A stretch of 64,000 nt of DNA from the NCBI RefSeq assembly GCF_003049705.1, contig NZ_PIRF01000001.1, forward strand, positions 1-64,000, given 5' to 3'. Below the pieces are notes generated by a model. It worked only from the letters and a program-made list of their open reading frames with translations, was not told where the DNA came from and made no database searches. The translations under genes were made by a program, and so were the position numbers. Numbering within the stretch: the stretch's first letter is position 1; the number at the start of each line of letters is the position of its first letter. Shown piece after piece: positions 8,888-20,628 of the stretch. The stretch is from Campylobacter concisus (GTDB lineage: Bacteria > Campylobacterota > Campylobacteria > Campylobacterales > Campylobacteraceae).

Positions 8888-10282
8888 ATGAGCGGAATCT
8901 CACTAATTGTCTGTTTTGTTGTAGCTATCATACTTATGATCGTTATGATCTCTAAGCTAAAAGTGCATCCATTTTTGGCACTTATGAGCATTTCTTTGGT
9001 TCTTGCGATCGTCGCAGGCATCGATCTATCCAAGATCCCAGCGATGATAGGTGTTGGATTTAGTGGCACATTTAAGAGTATTGGTATCGTTATTATCTTT
9101 GGAACGATAATCGGCACTGTGCTTGAAAAAACGGGAGCTGCACTAAAGCTAGCTGATATGGTTGTTAAGCTAGTCGGACAAAAGCGTCCAGAGCTTGCCA
9201 TGCTCATCATGGGCTGGGTTGTTGGCATTCCGGTATTTTGCGATAGTGGATTTGTCGTTTTAAACTCTATTCGCGAGGCGCTTTATAAGAAAATTTCAGC
9301 AAGCCCAGTCGCGATGTCAGTCGCTCTAAGTGGCGGCCTATACGCATCTCACGTCTTTATCCCGCCAACTCCTGGCCCAATAGCAGCTGCAGGAACACTT
9401 GGTCTTGGCGGAAATTTACTCCTTGTCATCATCATGGGAACAGTCGTTTCAGTACCTGTTTTGATAGCTGTTTATTTCTTTTCAAAGAGTGTTAGCAAAA
9501 GCGTGACTATCAGCGACAAAGATGCTGACGCTACCATCACAGCTACCTACGAAGAGCTTTTAAAGAAATTTGGCACGCTACCTAGCGGATTTTTGAGCCT
9601 TGCTCCTATCATCATGCCTATCATTTTTATGGCGATCGGCTCTATTGTCGATGTTTTAGCAAAACAAGGCATGTTTGATAAAACGGCTCTCTTGCCAAAG
9701 ATACTTTTATTTTTAGGAAATCCCATCATTGCTCTTGCAATCGGCGTGATCTTTTGTGTATTTTTATTAGTAGAAGCCAGAAAGATAAGAGAATTTGACC
9801 ACATCACGAACGAATCTTTAAAGATCGCTGGACCGATACTTTTTATCACAGCAGCTGGCGGTGTTTTGGGTAATGTCATCACTGAGGCCGGCTTTGTAAA
9901 TTTCATAAAAGAAAACGCAACCGCCATAAAAGCGATAGGAATTTTCTTCCCATTCATCATCTCGGCCGTACTAAAAACCGCTCAAGGAAGCTCGACCGTG
10001 GCTATCATCACGACAGCGTCTATCATGGGTGCATTTAGTGCCGACAACTCGCTCATGCACACACTTGGCTTTACGAGTGAAATTTCAGCTGCACTTTGCG
10101 TCATGGCAATAGCATCTGGTGCGATGTGCGTATCTCACGCAAATGACAGCTACTTCTGGGTTGTGACAAATTTTAGCAAGATGAGCGCAGAACAAGGATA
10201 TCGCACACAAACAGCTATGACGTTTATAATGGGTATCGTTGGTATAATTAGCGTTTACATATTATCTTTGGTGCTTTTATGA
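8888..10282 (+). CDS. GntP-family permease, probably glycerate or gluconate uptake
   Basis: A 464-residue inner-membrane protein with 12-14 hydrophobic segments, matching the GntP/GntT family of proton symporters for sugar acids. Family blocks visible include GTIIGTVLEKTGAALKLAD near 75 and VFIPPTPGPIAAAGTLG near 155. It ends in a 4-bp ATGA overlap with a glycerate kinase gene, which makes glycerate the likeliest substrate. Gluconate or another hydroxy acid remains possible. AAAGGAGT precedes the ATG. Confidence 0.85.
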   Translation: MSGISLIVCFVVAIILMIVMISKLKVHPFLALMSISLVLAIVAGIDLSKIPAMIGVGFSGTFKSIGIVIIFGTIIGTVLEKTGAALKLADMVVKLVGQKRPELAMLIMGWVVGIPVFCDSGFVVLNSIREALYKKISASPVAMSVALSGGLYASHVFIPPTPGPIAAAGTLGLGGNLLLVIIMGTVVSVPVLIAVYFFSKSVSKSVTISDKDADATITATYEELLKKFGTLPSGFLSLAPIIMPIIFMAIGSIVDVLAKQGMFDKTALLPKILLFLGNPIIALAIGVIFCVFLLVEARKIREFDHITNESLKIAGPILFITAAGGVLGNVITEAGFVNFIKENATAIKAIGIFFPFIISAVLKTAQGSSTVAIITTASIMGAFSADNSLMHTLGFTSEISAALCVMAIASGAMCVSHANDSYFWVVTNFSKMSAEQGYRTQTAMTFIMGIVGIISVYILSLVLL

Positions 10283-11412
10283 GAATTTTAGTTGCGATTG
10301 ATTCATTAAAAGGCTCGCTTAGCTCGCTTGAAGCGGGCCTTGCTGTAAAAGAAGGACTAGAAGAGATTGGCTGCGAGGTCGTTGTCAAGCCTATCGCAGA
10401 TGGTGGCGAGGGTAGTGTAGAGGCGATGGCTGATGCACTTGGTGCGAAATTTATAGATACGATAGTTAAAAATCCACTTGGAATTGAAATTTTAGCTAGA
10501 TATGCACTAAAAGATGACCTTGCTATACTTGAAATGTCAAGTGCTTCGGGCCTTACGCTCATAAACCCAGACGAGAGAAATCCACTAAAAACTAGCACAT
10601 TTGGTTTTGGTCAGATGATAAAAGATGCCATTGCTAAAGGCGCTAGAAAATTTATCATTGGCATCGGTGGAAGTGCGACAAATGACGCTGGTACAGGCAT
10701 GCTTAGCGCACTTGGCTTTAAATTTTATGATAAAGATGGTGCTTTACTTGAAGGAAAAGGCGAGAATTTAGCCAAAATTTATGAGTTTACAGATGAAGAT
10801 GCTTTAAAAGAGCTAAAGGAGTGCGAGTTTTTAATCGCCTGCGATGTAGATAATCCGCTTTATGGCATGAATGGAGCAGCTCATGTTTATGCTCCTCAAA
10901 AGGGTGCAAATGGCCGCATGGTAAAAGAGCTTGATGATGGACTAAAACACTTTGCAACTCTTGTAAAGGAAAAGACTAATAGCAAATTTCACACACAAAA
11001 AGGCGCTGGTGCCGCTGGTGGACTTGGCTTTGCATTCGTGGCATTTTTAGGAGCGAAACTTCGCCCAGGTATTGAGATCATTACACAGACTATTGCTCTT
11101 GAAGACGAGATCAAAAAGGCTGATCTAGTCATCACTGGCGAAGGCCGTATGGACTTTCAAAGCTCAATGGGCAAGACACCAACTGGGGTTGCAAAACTAG
11201 CAAAAAAGTATCATAAGCCAGTAATCGCATTTGCTGGAAGCGTGCAAAAATGTGCCAAAGATTGCCATAAAAATGGAATCGATGCCTATTTTTGTATATT
11301 AAATGAGCCAGTGAGTCTTGAAGAAGCGATGAGAAAAGATGTCGCAATTAGAAATTTAAAGATGACAGCGGAGCAAGCTGTAAGACTCTTTAAAATAGCA
11401 AATAAACTTTGA
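10279..11412 (+). CDS. glxK: Glycerate kinase (GlxK/GarK type)
   Basis: A 377-residue glycerate kinase of the GckA-type-1 fold, phosphorylating D-glycerate to phosphoglycerate. Visible blocks: MRILVAIDSLKGSLSS at the start, PIADGGEGSVEAM near 39, GIGGSATNDAGTGML near 128 and LVITGEGRMDFQ near 280. Length is typical (370-385). The ATG lies inside the last codons of the permease gene, so the two are coupled. The product enters central metabolism at phosphoglycerate, next to enolase, which suits an organism that does not ferment sugars. The 2- or 3-phospho product cannot be told from the sequence. Confidence 0.88.
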   Translation: MRILVAIDSLKGSLSSLEAGLAVKEGLEEIGCEVVVKPIADGGEGSVEAMADALGAKFIDTIVKNPLGIEILARYALKDDLAILEMSSASGLTLINPDERNPLKTSTFGFGQMIKDAIAKGARKFIIGIGGSATNDAGTGMLSALGFKFYDKDGALLEGKGENLAKIYEFTDEDALKELKECEFLIACDVDNPLYGMNGAAHVYAPQKGANGRMVKELDDGLKHFATLVKEKTNSKFHTQKGAGAAGGLGFAFVAFLGAKLRPGIEIITQTIALEDEIKKADLVITGEGRMDFQSSMGKTPTGVAKLAKKYHKPVIAFAGSVQKCAKDCHKNGIDAYFCILNEPVSLEEAMRKDVAIRNLKMTAEQAVRLFKIANKL

Positions 11413-11728
11413 TGTTTAGCAGGCTGGTAAAATTTTACTAGCCCTTAAATCTAATGATCGATTTATAAAAATGGCTATTGTTGGTTTGGGATATAAATTT
11501 AAAGTGTTTTATTGATCTCAAATATCAACTAGAGCTTTAAATTTTTATTCCTCAGCCCATATTTATTCTTAAATTTTGCCATCATTTTTTCATTGTATTT
11601 ATATGAAAGATGTTTTTAAACCCCAACAAATCTCACTACTAGGCGGGCTTATCTAAATTTATAAATCACATATAAGTTTTCTCATAAAGCTTTTTGTTTA
11701 TTGTGGCTTTTTACACAAGAAGCAAAAT
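11413..11728. other. Intergenic region between convergent glxK and xerH
   Basis: About 316 bp with no convincing gene. Near its left end a 22-base almost perfect palindrome (11422-11443, arms GGCTGGTAAAA and TTTTACTAGCC) could form a hairpin ending the glxK transcript, although no U-tract follows. I see nothing else I can support. Confidence 0.4.
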
Positions 11729-12793
11729 CTACTCTCCCGCTAAATCCTCAGCCACCTTTGCGGCAAGTCTCAGCTTATCACTATCAAAATGAGTGTAAAT
11801 TCTTGAGGTATTTAAGCTTGCATGGCCTAAGGCTTCTTGCACTAAGACTAGGTCTTTTTGCTTTTTGTAAAGCATTGTTGCAAAGGTGTGGCGCAGCATG
11901 TGAGCACCATTTTTCTCTTTTCTGATACCGGCCTTAAAAAGGATCTGCTCTACTATGCGGCTAACATAAGCCTGCGTCAGCCTGGTGCCTTTTTTATTGA
12001 TAAAAAGATAGCCTTCTTTATTGATATAGTTTATTGCGATCGCATTTAGATGAGCTTCTATTAGGTGACGTTTTATCATAACGATGCGGTATTTGTTACC
12101 TTTGCCTCGGATCCTAATGATAAAAAGATCGCCATCTTCGGTGATGTCTTTTCGTTTTAAGTTTAGGGCCTCGCTCACACGAATGCCAGTAAAAATGATA
12201 GTTTTTATTATGAGCTTATTGCGATTTGAGTTTTGTTTAAAGTCACTTTCTTCGATCGCATCAAGAAATTTCTTGACCTCATCTTCGCCCATAAACTCAG
12301 GTAACTTTTGCCCTTTATTGCCACTCACTCCACCCCAGTTTTTTAAATTTATATCAAAAACATGGGCCTTGCCATCCTCTTCGTTTTGTTTGTCTAAAAA
12401 CGCAAAGAAATTTATCACTGAGATGCGGTAATTTTTCTTACTAGCGTCGCTTAGTCCGCCGGTTGTGCTAGCCAGTATTTCGCTTAGCAGTTCTTCATCG
12501 ATCTGCTTTAGGCTACTAAGCTCGTAAAATTTCATCGTTTCATATATTTTTTTAAGTGGATTAAAGTAGGTATTTATGCCAGTAAGCCCTGCATTTCTCG
12601 CACTTTTTACCAAGCCATCAAGCTGATCAATGTTCTTTACCTCGCGGCTTAGAGCGTAATTCACACTTGCAAGTGCCTTTGGATCCCTAAGCTCTTTATT
12701 TGAAAGTGAGCTTAGCTTAAATTTGACGTAGCGAGTGAGCCAAAATATAAATGAGTTTTCAAAATTATCTTTACAATCAAGCGGGTATTTCAA
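11729..12793 (-). CDS. xerH: Tyrosine recombinase XerH
   Basis: A 354-residue tyrosine recombinase of the single-recombinase XerH/difH system of Campylobacterota, which resolves chromosome dimers. The N-terminal core-binding domain (about 40-160) precedes the catalytic domain. The catalytic residues are visible: Arg205 in FTGIRVSEAL, His298 and Arg301 in HMLRHTF, His324 in ALGHAS, and the nucleophile Tyr333 in RIYTHFD. No phage or integron neighbours are present, which argues for a housekeeping role. It lies 68 bp downstream of the AMIN-domain gene on the same strand. I could not identify a difH site with confidence. Confidence 0.85.
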   Translation of the reverse strand: MKYPLDCKDNFENSFIFWLTRYVKFKLSSLSNKELRDPKALASVNYALSREVKNIDQLDGLVKSARNAGLTGINTYFNPLKKIYETMKFYELSSLKQIDEELLSEILASTTGGLSDASKKNYRISVINFFAFLDKQNEEDGKAHVFDINLKNWGGVSGNKGQKLPEFMGEDEVKKFLDAIEESDFKQNSNRNKLIIKTIIFTGIRVSEALNLKRKDITEDGDLFIIRIRGKGNKYRIVMIKRHLIEAHLNAIAINYINKEGYLFINKKGTRLTQAYVSRIVEQILFKAGIRKEKNGAHMLRHTFATMLYKKQKDLVLVQEALGHASLNTSRIYTHFDSDKLRLAAKVAEDLAGE

Positions 12794-12861
12794 ACCAATA
12801 ACCTTAAATTTTTATTTTGAAAAGTATTATATTTGAAATTTTATGAAATAAAATTCAAAAA

Positions 12862-13725
12862 CTATAAAAGCTTAAGCAAATATCCATTTTCAGCGGCTTC
12901 GAGCTTATATTTATGCATCTTATCAAGCTCCAAAACCACCCTGAAATATCTATCATGCCAGCCTATGATCACATTTTTAAAATGTTCATTTTCAAGTTTT
13001 AAGCTCTTAGTTTTAAAGCTTCTTGGCGGCCTTGCAAAGTCAAGAACGATCTTATTTTTCTCATAAGCAAAATGCTTTAAATTTTTAGCTTTTGTAGCGA
13101 TTTTTAGCTCTTTACTGTTGGCTAGAAAGCTTATAAAACCTAGAAATTTAACATCTTTTCCATTTTTTACACTATCAACTGGCTTTTTGCTAGGCTCAAT
13201 CTTTATTTCGACTACCTTTTGTTCAGACTTTATGGTAGTTTCTTTTGCTTTATCTGTGCTAAGATCGATCACTACAACACTTGGAGTTGGCATATCTGAG
13301 GTTTTGTTTCTATCTTTATTTGAAATTTTAGTTTCATTTTTTTCTATTATCACAGGGGTGCTTACTTTTTGGCTAGGCATATTTGCCATTGTGACCGAAA
13401 CATCTAGCTTTTTTGCCACAACTGGTTCTGGATTTTTTACCTTATTTAAAGCAAATTCATCGCTGTAATCGATAGTTTTATTTATATCGGCTAGCCTTTT
13501 TTCCTTTATAGTACCGTCATTTGCTCTATATCTTATGGTGACATCTAGTAAAAGTGCCGCATCACTTGGAAATTTAAACGAAATAGAATCAAAGCTATCA
13601 AATTTTTCTATGATATTTGTTGTCATAACGCTTGTATTTAGCTCGCTAATAGGCATAAATGGGTTCTCTCTAGCAAAGACGCTTGCTGCAAATATAGATA
13701 AAACTAACCAAATTTTTTTCATCAT
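12862..13725 (-). CDS. cgpA: AMIN-domain periplasmic protein, CgpA-like N-glycoprotein
   Basis: A 287-residue exported protein with a signal peptide (residues 1-18, cut near VFA-RE). The N-terminal half is low-complexity and rich in Lys, Thr and Val. The C-terminal ~95 residues (KFLGFISFLANS to the end) have the AMIN-like pattern of cell-wall-targeting proteins. Four sites fit the Campylobacter PglB sequon D/E-X-N-X-S/T: Asn30, Asn82, Asn130 and Asn140, all in the flexible half. In C. jejuni the gene after eno and the small FtsB-like gene is cgpA, a glycoprotein, and the order here is the same. Either of two adjacent ATGs could be the start; the second has better spacing to AGGA. Confidence 0.75.
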   Translation of the reverse strand: MMKKIWLVLSIFAASVFARENPFMPISELNTSVMTTNIIEKFDSFDSISFKFPSDAALLLDVTIRYRANDGTIKEKRLADINKTIDYSDEFALNKVKNPEPVVAKKLDVSVTMANMPSQKVSTPVIIEKNETKISNKDRNKTSDMPTPSVVVIDLSTDKAKETTIKSEQKVVEIKIEPSKKPVDSVKNGKDVKFLGFISFLANSKELKIATKAKNLKHFAYEKNKIVLDFARPPRSFKTKSLKLENEHFKNVIIGWHDRYFRVVLELDKMHKYKLEAAENGYLLKLL

Positions 13726-13727
13726 TC

Positions 13728-16362
<2,635 letters not shown>

Positions 16363-16424
16363 TTTTTACCTTATAGTTGAAATTTGGCTTGATTTTATCT
16401 AAAAAGAGATGAATTTTACTTGAT

Positions 16425-16913
16425 TTACTCGCAAATTATAATATTTTCGCCAAGCAGTGCAGCGCTATCAATAAGAGCAAAAAGCTGCTCTTTTTCAAAC
16501 AAAAATCCATAAATTTGATCTTCGTTTTTTAGTATCGCAAGCTTAAGTGGCTCTACAAGCGAGCTTGCGCAAAGATTTAAAAAGGCTTCATCAATATAAT
16601 TTTGTGAAATTTGGGGCTTATTTTTGAAATTTTCATCTTTTATAAAAGAGATAAACTCCTCTTGTGAGGTGGATTTATTAAATTTAAAAATTAGTTTTTC
16701 TTTTAAGGCTTCAGCCAAAATTTCATCAAATTTAACTAGATCGATATGATTTTGAACGCCTAAAATTTTGGCAAAATTTAGTAGATTTTTATCGTAATCA
16801 GCCACATTTTTCTCATGCTCGCTTTGCGCCTTTTTAGCCCTATAAATGGCGTAAAACCCAATAACTATAAACAAAAATGAAAGGGTAAAAACTTCGCTCA
16901 AAAACTCACTCAT
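16425..16913 (-). CDS. Membrane-anchored hypothetical protein after murB (about 162 aa)
   Basis: One transmembrane helix lies near the N-terminus (SEVFTLSFLFIVIGFYAIY), followed by a soluble, mostly helical region with many Lys/Glu. I recognise no domain. A longer frame opening with TTG at 16934 overlaps murB, but AAGGA sits 5 bp before the ATG at 16913, so that start is preferred (MSEFLSEVF). A gene of this kind follows murB-fliQ in C. jejuni as well, but its function is unknown to me. Confidence 0.6.
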   Translation of the reverse strand: MSEFLSEVFTLSFLFIVIGFYAIYRAKKAQSEHEKNVADYDKNLLNFAKILGVQNHIDLVKFDEILAEALKEKLIFKFNKSTSQEEFISFIKDENFKNKPQISQNYIDEAFLNLCASSLVEPLKLAILKNEDQIYGFLFEKEQLFALIDSAALLGENIIICE

Positions 16914-16921
16914 CATCGTCC

Positions 16922-17719
16922 TTATAAAATGCAAACTTCAGTCTTAAGCTCTACGCCAAATTTCTCTAAAACTCTAGCTTTTGCCAAATTTATAAGGCTA
17001 GTGGCGTCCTCAAAGCTTGCGTGGTTAAAATTTATCAAAAAATTTGCGTGCTCTTCGCTAAATTTCGCTCCGCCGATAGCGTATCCTTTTAGCCCGACCG
17101 CCTCAAGCAAAGCCCCTGCAAAGTGCCCTTCAGGATTTACAAAGCAGCTACCAAAACTTGCCCCTTTTGGCTGATTTGCCCTCTTGGCACTTATAGCTTC
17201 AGAAATGCTTACGTCAAAGCCACTTTGAAGCTTAAATTTAGCCCCCAAAATGGCCTCATCTATGCCGCTGTGGCGGTAGCTAAAGCTTATCTCCTCTTTG
17301 CTCACCCAGCCACGAGCCAGACGCACATGCGTGAGGTTGTCGCTTATGCTAAATTTAAGCAGCCCAGCGTTCATTTTTATGAGCCCACCAAGCGTGCCTG
17401 GGATATTTTTTAAAAACTCAAGGTGAGCGATGTTGTTTTGTTTTGAGAAGTTATAAATTTTAGCCGATTTTGTCGCAGCACCTATCTCAAGGTAAATTTT
17501 ATCGCCTAAGCGTTTTAAAATTATATAGTCAAAGCTCTTGCCAAGTATCGCCATTTTTGGGGGATTTGGCGAGATGAGCAGGTTATTGCCCCCACCTATC
17601 ATCACTGCGCCTAAAAAGTGAGGCGAGCTTAGATCTTCAAGGCTATTTACCTCGAAAATTTCATGCACGCCGCCTATCTTAACCGAGGTAAATTTAGAAA
17701 AATCAACAAGCCTCGTCAC
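16922..17719 (-). CDS. murB: UDP-N-acetylenolpyruvoylglucosamine reductase
   Basis: A 265-residue FAD enzyme that reduces UDP-GlcNAc-enolpyruvate to UDP-MurNAc in peptidoglycan synthesis. VMIGGGNNLLISP near residue 38 is the FAD-binding block, NIPGTLGG near 104 and FSYRHSGI near 147 are typical, and ASFGSCFVNPEGHFAG near 190 fits the catalytic region. It is short, as in other Campylobacter MurB proteins of the compact type. The start is GTG at 17719, overlapping the fliQ stop (GTGA). Confidence 0.92.
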   Translation of the reverse strand: MTRLVDFSKFTSVKIGGVHEIFEVNSLEDLSSPHFLGAVMIGGGNNLLISPNPPKMAILGKSFDYIILKRLGDKIYLEIGAATKSAKIYNFSKQNNIAHLEFLKNIPGTLGGLIKMNAGLLKFSISDNLTHVRLARGWVSKEEISFSYRHSGIDEAILGAKFKLQSGFDVSISEAISAKRANQPKGASFGSCFVNPEGHFAGALLEAVGLKGYAIGGAKFSEEHANFLINFNHASFEDATSLINLAKARVLEKFGVELKTEVCIL

Positions 17720-17982
17720 TGGATAAATTCCGGTATAAAATCAAGCATGCGAGTGGTAAATTCAACCATCATCGAGATCATCCAAGGCATCAAAAATATG
17801 ATTACAACGACGACTAGCAGGATCTTTGGTACAAAGCTTAGCGTGGTTTCGTTTATCTGCGTGGTCGCTTGGAAAATGGAGATGATAAGACCTGCGATTA
17901 GGCCACTTAGCAGCATCGGAAGGCTGATGTAAAGGGCGATCTTAAAAGTTTCAACTCCAAGCGAGACAAGCGTACTTTGCAT
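17716..17982 (-). CDS. fliQ: Flagellar export apparatus protein FliQ
   Basis: An 88-residue inner-membrane protein of the flagellar type III secretion gate (FliP5-FliQ4-FliR1). Two transmembrane helices (about 14-38 and 50-76) flank ISIFQATTQINETTLSFVPK, the conserved loop of the family. Length matches the usual 88-90. The ATG overlaps the stop of the mqnD-like gene (TGATG), and its own stop overlaps murB. The fliQ-murB pair is conserved in Campylobacter. No other fli genes are nearby. Confidence 0.95.
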   Translation of the reverse strand: MQSTLVSLGVETFKIALYISLPMLLSGLIAGLIISIFQATTQINETTLSFVPKILLVVVVIIFLMPWMISMMVEFTTRMLDFIPEFIQ

Positions 17983-18854
17983 CAGCTAAACCTTACTTCG
18001 TTGTATTCAGTTGGGATAAGATAGTCGTTTACGTCGATTGGCTTTTCAAAAAAGCCTTTATCGTAGCCTATTTGATAGAGCTTATTTAGCGCTTTTAACT
18101 GAGTTTCATTCATGCTTATAGACTCGTCATTTGCGTATAAATTTAGATATGTTTTTAGCTCATCTTTGCCAACCCTGATGAGATTTCGCTCCATTAGCAT
18201 GTGAGACAAAAATGGCTTGTGCGAAGTGGCGATCCTAACGGCCTCGCTAAGCACTCTCTCGCACTCGATCGCATCAGTTATCGGTAGGCTTCGTCTAAGT
18301 GCCATGCCACCAAGTGGGAGCGGTAAATTTTCGCCATTTAGCTCGCTCCAGATGTCCCAAATTTCGCGCTCTACGCAGAGCTGGTCTGAGAAATTTAAGA
18401 TGCTTTCATGTATGAGCACGCCAGCATCGACCTCGCCGCTAAGCACAGCATTTTCGATCTCTAAGAAATTTTTATAAACGATCCTTGCCTCTGGGTAGGC
18501 TATGCGAAAGAGTAGGGCATTTGTCGTGTTTTTGCCAGAGAGCGCGACCTTAAAATTTCGCTTTAGTTGCTTGCCTTTTAGCTTGATAAGCTTTGGTCCA
18601 TATCCATTGCCAAAGCTCACCGCACAGCGTAAAAGAGCATACTCGTCACAAATTTTTGGATAGAGTGCAAAGCTGATCGCTGTTGCCTCGTAAGTGCCTT
18701 TTAGCGCCTCCTCGTTTAGCGTTTCTATATCAAGTGCCTTTGATGTGAAGGCTAAATTTTTACTGCTAACCCAGCCAAATTTGACCGCGGCATACATGAA
18801 AATATCGTCAGCATCAGGCGAGTGAGCGACGTTTATATTCTTGAAATTTTGCAA
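17982..18854 (-). CDS. mqnD: MqnA/MqnD-family menaquinone enzyme, probably MqnD
   Basis: A 290-residue protein with the periplasmic-binding-protein-like fold of the futalosine menaquinone pathway. The opening VAHSPDADDIFMYAAVKFG corresponds to the S-P-x-x-D-x-F block of MqnD (1,4-dihydroxy-6-naphthoate synthase). LIHESILNF near 142 and LPLGGMALRRSLP near 180 also fit. Length suits MqnD; the sister MqnA (chorismate dehydratase) is the main alternative. The start is TTG with AAAGGA 6 bp upstream. Menaquinone is the respiratory quinone of Campylobacter, made by this route. It leads the fliQ-murB transcript. Confidence 0.7.
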   Translation of the reverse strand: MQNFKNINVAHSPDADDIFMYAAVKFGWVSSKNLAFTSKALDIETLNEEALKGTYEATAISFALYPKICDEYALLRCAVSFGNGYGPKLIKLKGKQLKRNFKVALSGKNTTNALLFRIAYPEARIVYKNFLEIENAVLSGEVDAGVLIHESILNFSDQLCVEREIWDIWSELNGENLPLPLGGMALRRSLPITDAIECERVLSEAVRIATSHKPFLSHMLMERNLIRVGKDELKTYLNLYANDESISMNETQLKALNKLYQIGYDKGFFEKPIDVNDYLIPTEYNEVRFS

Positions 18855-18909
18855 ATACGATCCTTTTTTTGATTACGCCATTTTAATGAAATTTATTTAA
18901 AATAAAGTT

Positions 18910-19407
18910 TTAAGGGCGGTTTTGAAACGATTTTACCAGTTTTGCCTCTTTGAAATTTAGCACGTATTTCACGTCTATGGCGTCTTTAGCCCCTTTTCTT
19001 CGAGCTTGGAGCGTTGAGTAAAACGGATGCTTAAGTTCAAGCATCTTAATCAGTTTTTGATCGCTATCTTCTTTTTTTATATTTTCAACGATTATTGTCG
19101 TTATAAATTTGCCCTCAAACTCGTAAAATGGCCAGACTATCACGCCAGCGTCGCTTGTTTTAAAGTCCGTGATTTTAGATTTTTTAGGGATATTTAGCAT
19201 GGAGATGATCTTTTTGTGAGAGCTCTCTGAATTTTGTACCGAGATCACCTTTACAAGCAGGTCTTTTTTGACGCCGAGGCCATTTTGGCTAAAGCGATAA
19301 ACTCCGTCCTCGAGGATGCCCACTTTTTCAAAGGCGTTAGCGTAGTTTGCGGCGGTGCAAGCAGTCAGTAAAAGCGCTAGAAACGTTAAAATTTTTATAA
19401 ATTTCAT
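18910..19407 (-). CDS. Putative lipoprotein, unknown function (165 aa)
   Basis: A 165-residue protein with a lipoprotein signal: KFIKILTFLALLLTAC, lipobox LTAC, cysteine at residue 17. The mature part is mixed alpha/beta with many Lys. I recognise no domain. It begins 9 bp after the nicotinate phosphoribosyltransferase stop, so the two are co-transcribed. There is no obvious functional link between them. Confidence 0.7.
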   Translation of the reverse strand: MKFIKILTFLALLLTACTAANYANAFEKVGILEDGVYRFSQNGLGVKKDLLVKVISVQNSESSHKKIISMLNIPKKSKITDFKTSDAGVIVWPFYEFEGKFITTIIVENIKKEDSDQKLIKMLELKHPFYSTLQARRKGAKDAIDVKYVLNFKEAKLVKSFQNRP

Positions 19408-19415
19408 CTTCTCTC

Positions 19416-20504
19416 TTAAAATTTCACTCTCTTTAGCCTATCTGAAGCGAAATTTTTTCTACCAAATTTTGCCTCATCTTTGCCATTTAGCTCGACTAGA
19501 TCGCCAGTAAAGCCACAAATGTCATTTTTAACAAGATAACTTCCCACGCCATAAGTATCAACCGGCGTGTTATAAGCTTCAAAATCTTCTATAATCTTAG
19601 GACTAAAACCTGAGCTAACGACGATTTTAACGTATTTAAAGCCAGCTTTATCAAGCGCCTCTCTTAGAGCAAATATAAGCTCCTTGCAAACACCGTGTGG
19701 GTCAAATTTGCTCGTATCTTTGCCTTCAAAATACTTATCAATCAAATTTTTACTAGTATCAACCCTAACCGCGCCAAGCCTCTCTTTTAAGGCATTTGCA
19801 GCCCTTAATGCATCTGTGATCACGTCGTTGTTGTAGTCCACTAAGGCCGTGATCTTCTCATTTTTAAAGGTTTTAGCATAAATTTCTGAGGCTTTTACTA
19901 TATCCCCACCGCACATTTGAATAAGCGCATGAGGCATGGTGCCACCACCTTTTAGCCCAGTAAGCTCGCCCTGAGCATCTGTGGCGACCTTTTTGATGCC
20001 GCCTACAAATGAGGCATAGCCGTCGCCTGGCTGAGTGCAGATGTCATCTTGCCTATCCGCCATGCTAAAGACGTCCTTGCCATTTGCTGCTCTTATCACG
20101 TCTCTTGAGTTTGTCGCCACGCAGCTTCTTCTAGTTAGCGTTGCGTCGATCACATTTTCTAAAAAGCCGAAATTTTCATACTTGCCGCTTATCTTTAAAA
20201 CTGGCTCATTTGCATTTATGATATCGCCATCATCAAGTGCATAAATCTCAAGCTCACTTGGGTTTTTGGCAAATTTATTGATGACGGCTAAAACCTCATC
20301 AATGCCACAAAGCACGATATCATCACGCCTTTGGAAAAATTGCATCGTCACGTGCTGATCTGGCAAATTTTGCTTAATTATCTCATTTACTTTTAGAAAA
20401 TATTTTGCGGTGAAGTAGCCCTCGCCGATCCTTGGATCTAGCCTAAAAGTCTTATCTGTTAGCCTTTTTATCTTGCCTTGCATCTTTAGCTCAAGTTCGT
20501 TCAT
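19416..20504 (-). CDS. pncB: Nicotinate phosphoribosyltransferase
   Basis: A 362-residue type II phosphoribosyltransferase that makes nicotinate mononucleotide from nicotinate and PRPP in NAD salvage. Visible blocks: GEGYFTAKYFLKVNEII near residue 28, GFLENVIDATLTRRSCVATN near 113 and SMADRQDDICTQPGDGYASF near 147. LKGGGTMPHALIQMCGG near 184, VRVDTSKN near 246 and VVSSGFSPK near 296 follow. Such short NAPRTases are common in Campylobacter and archaea. It heads a two-gene unit with the lipoprotein gene. The symbol is by function. Confidence 0.85.
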   Translation of the reverse strand: MNELELKMQGKIKRLTDKTFRLDPRIGEGYFTAKYFLKVNEIIKQNLPDQHVTMQFFQRRDDIVLCGIDEVLAVINKFAKNPSELEIYALDDGDIINANEPVLKISGKYENFGFLENVIDATLTRRSCVATNSRDVIRAANGKDVFSMADRQDDICTQPGDGYASFVGGIKKVATDAQGELTGLKGGGTMPHALIQMCGGDIVKASEIYAKTFKNEKITALVDYNNDVITDALRAANALKERLGAVRVDTSKNLIDKYFEGKDTSKFDPHGVCKELIFALREALDKAGFKYVKIVVSSGFSPKIIEDFEAYNTPVDTYGVGSYLVKNDICGFTGDLVELNGKDEAKFGRKNFASDRLKRVKF

Positions 20505-20628
20505 GTCTGTCCTTTTTTATCGTGATTATAGCATTTTGGTAGAAAAGTGAAAATTATAAAAATATATTTTAAGAATGTATAAGAGTATATTTTATAAAAT
20601 CTTGAAATTTTAGTTTTAAAGGAAAAAT

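Noticed and set aside
11729-12793. Phage or integron integrase
   Set aside because: The protein matches the housekeeping XerH type and no phage, cassette or attachment-site features are nearby.
12794-12861. difH recombination site next to xerH
   Set aside because: The AT-rich gap contains imperfect inverted repeats, but I do not remember the Campylobacter difH consensus well enough to support a call.
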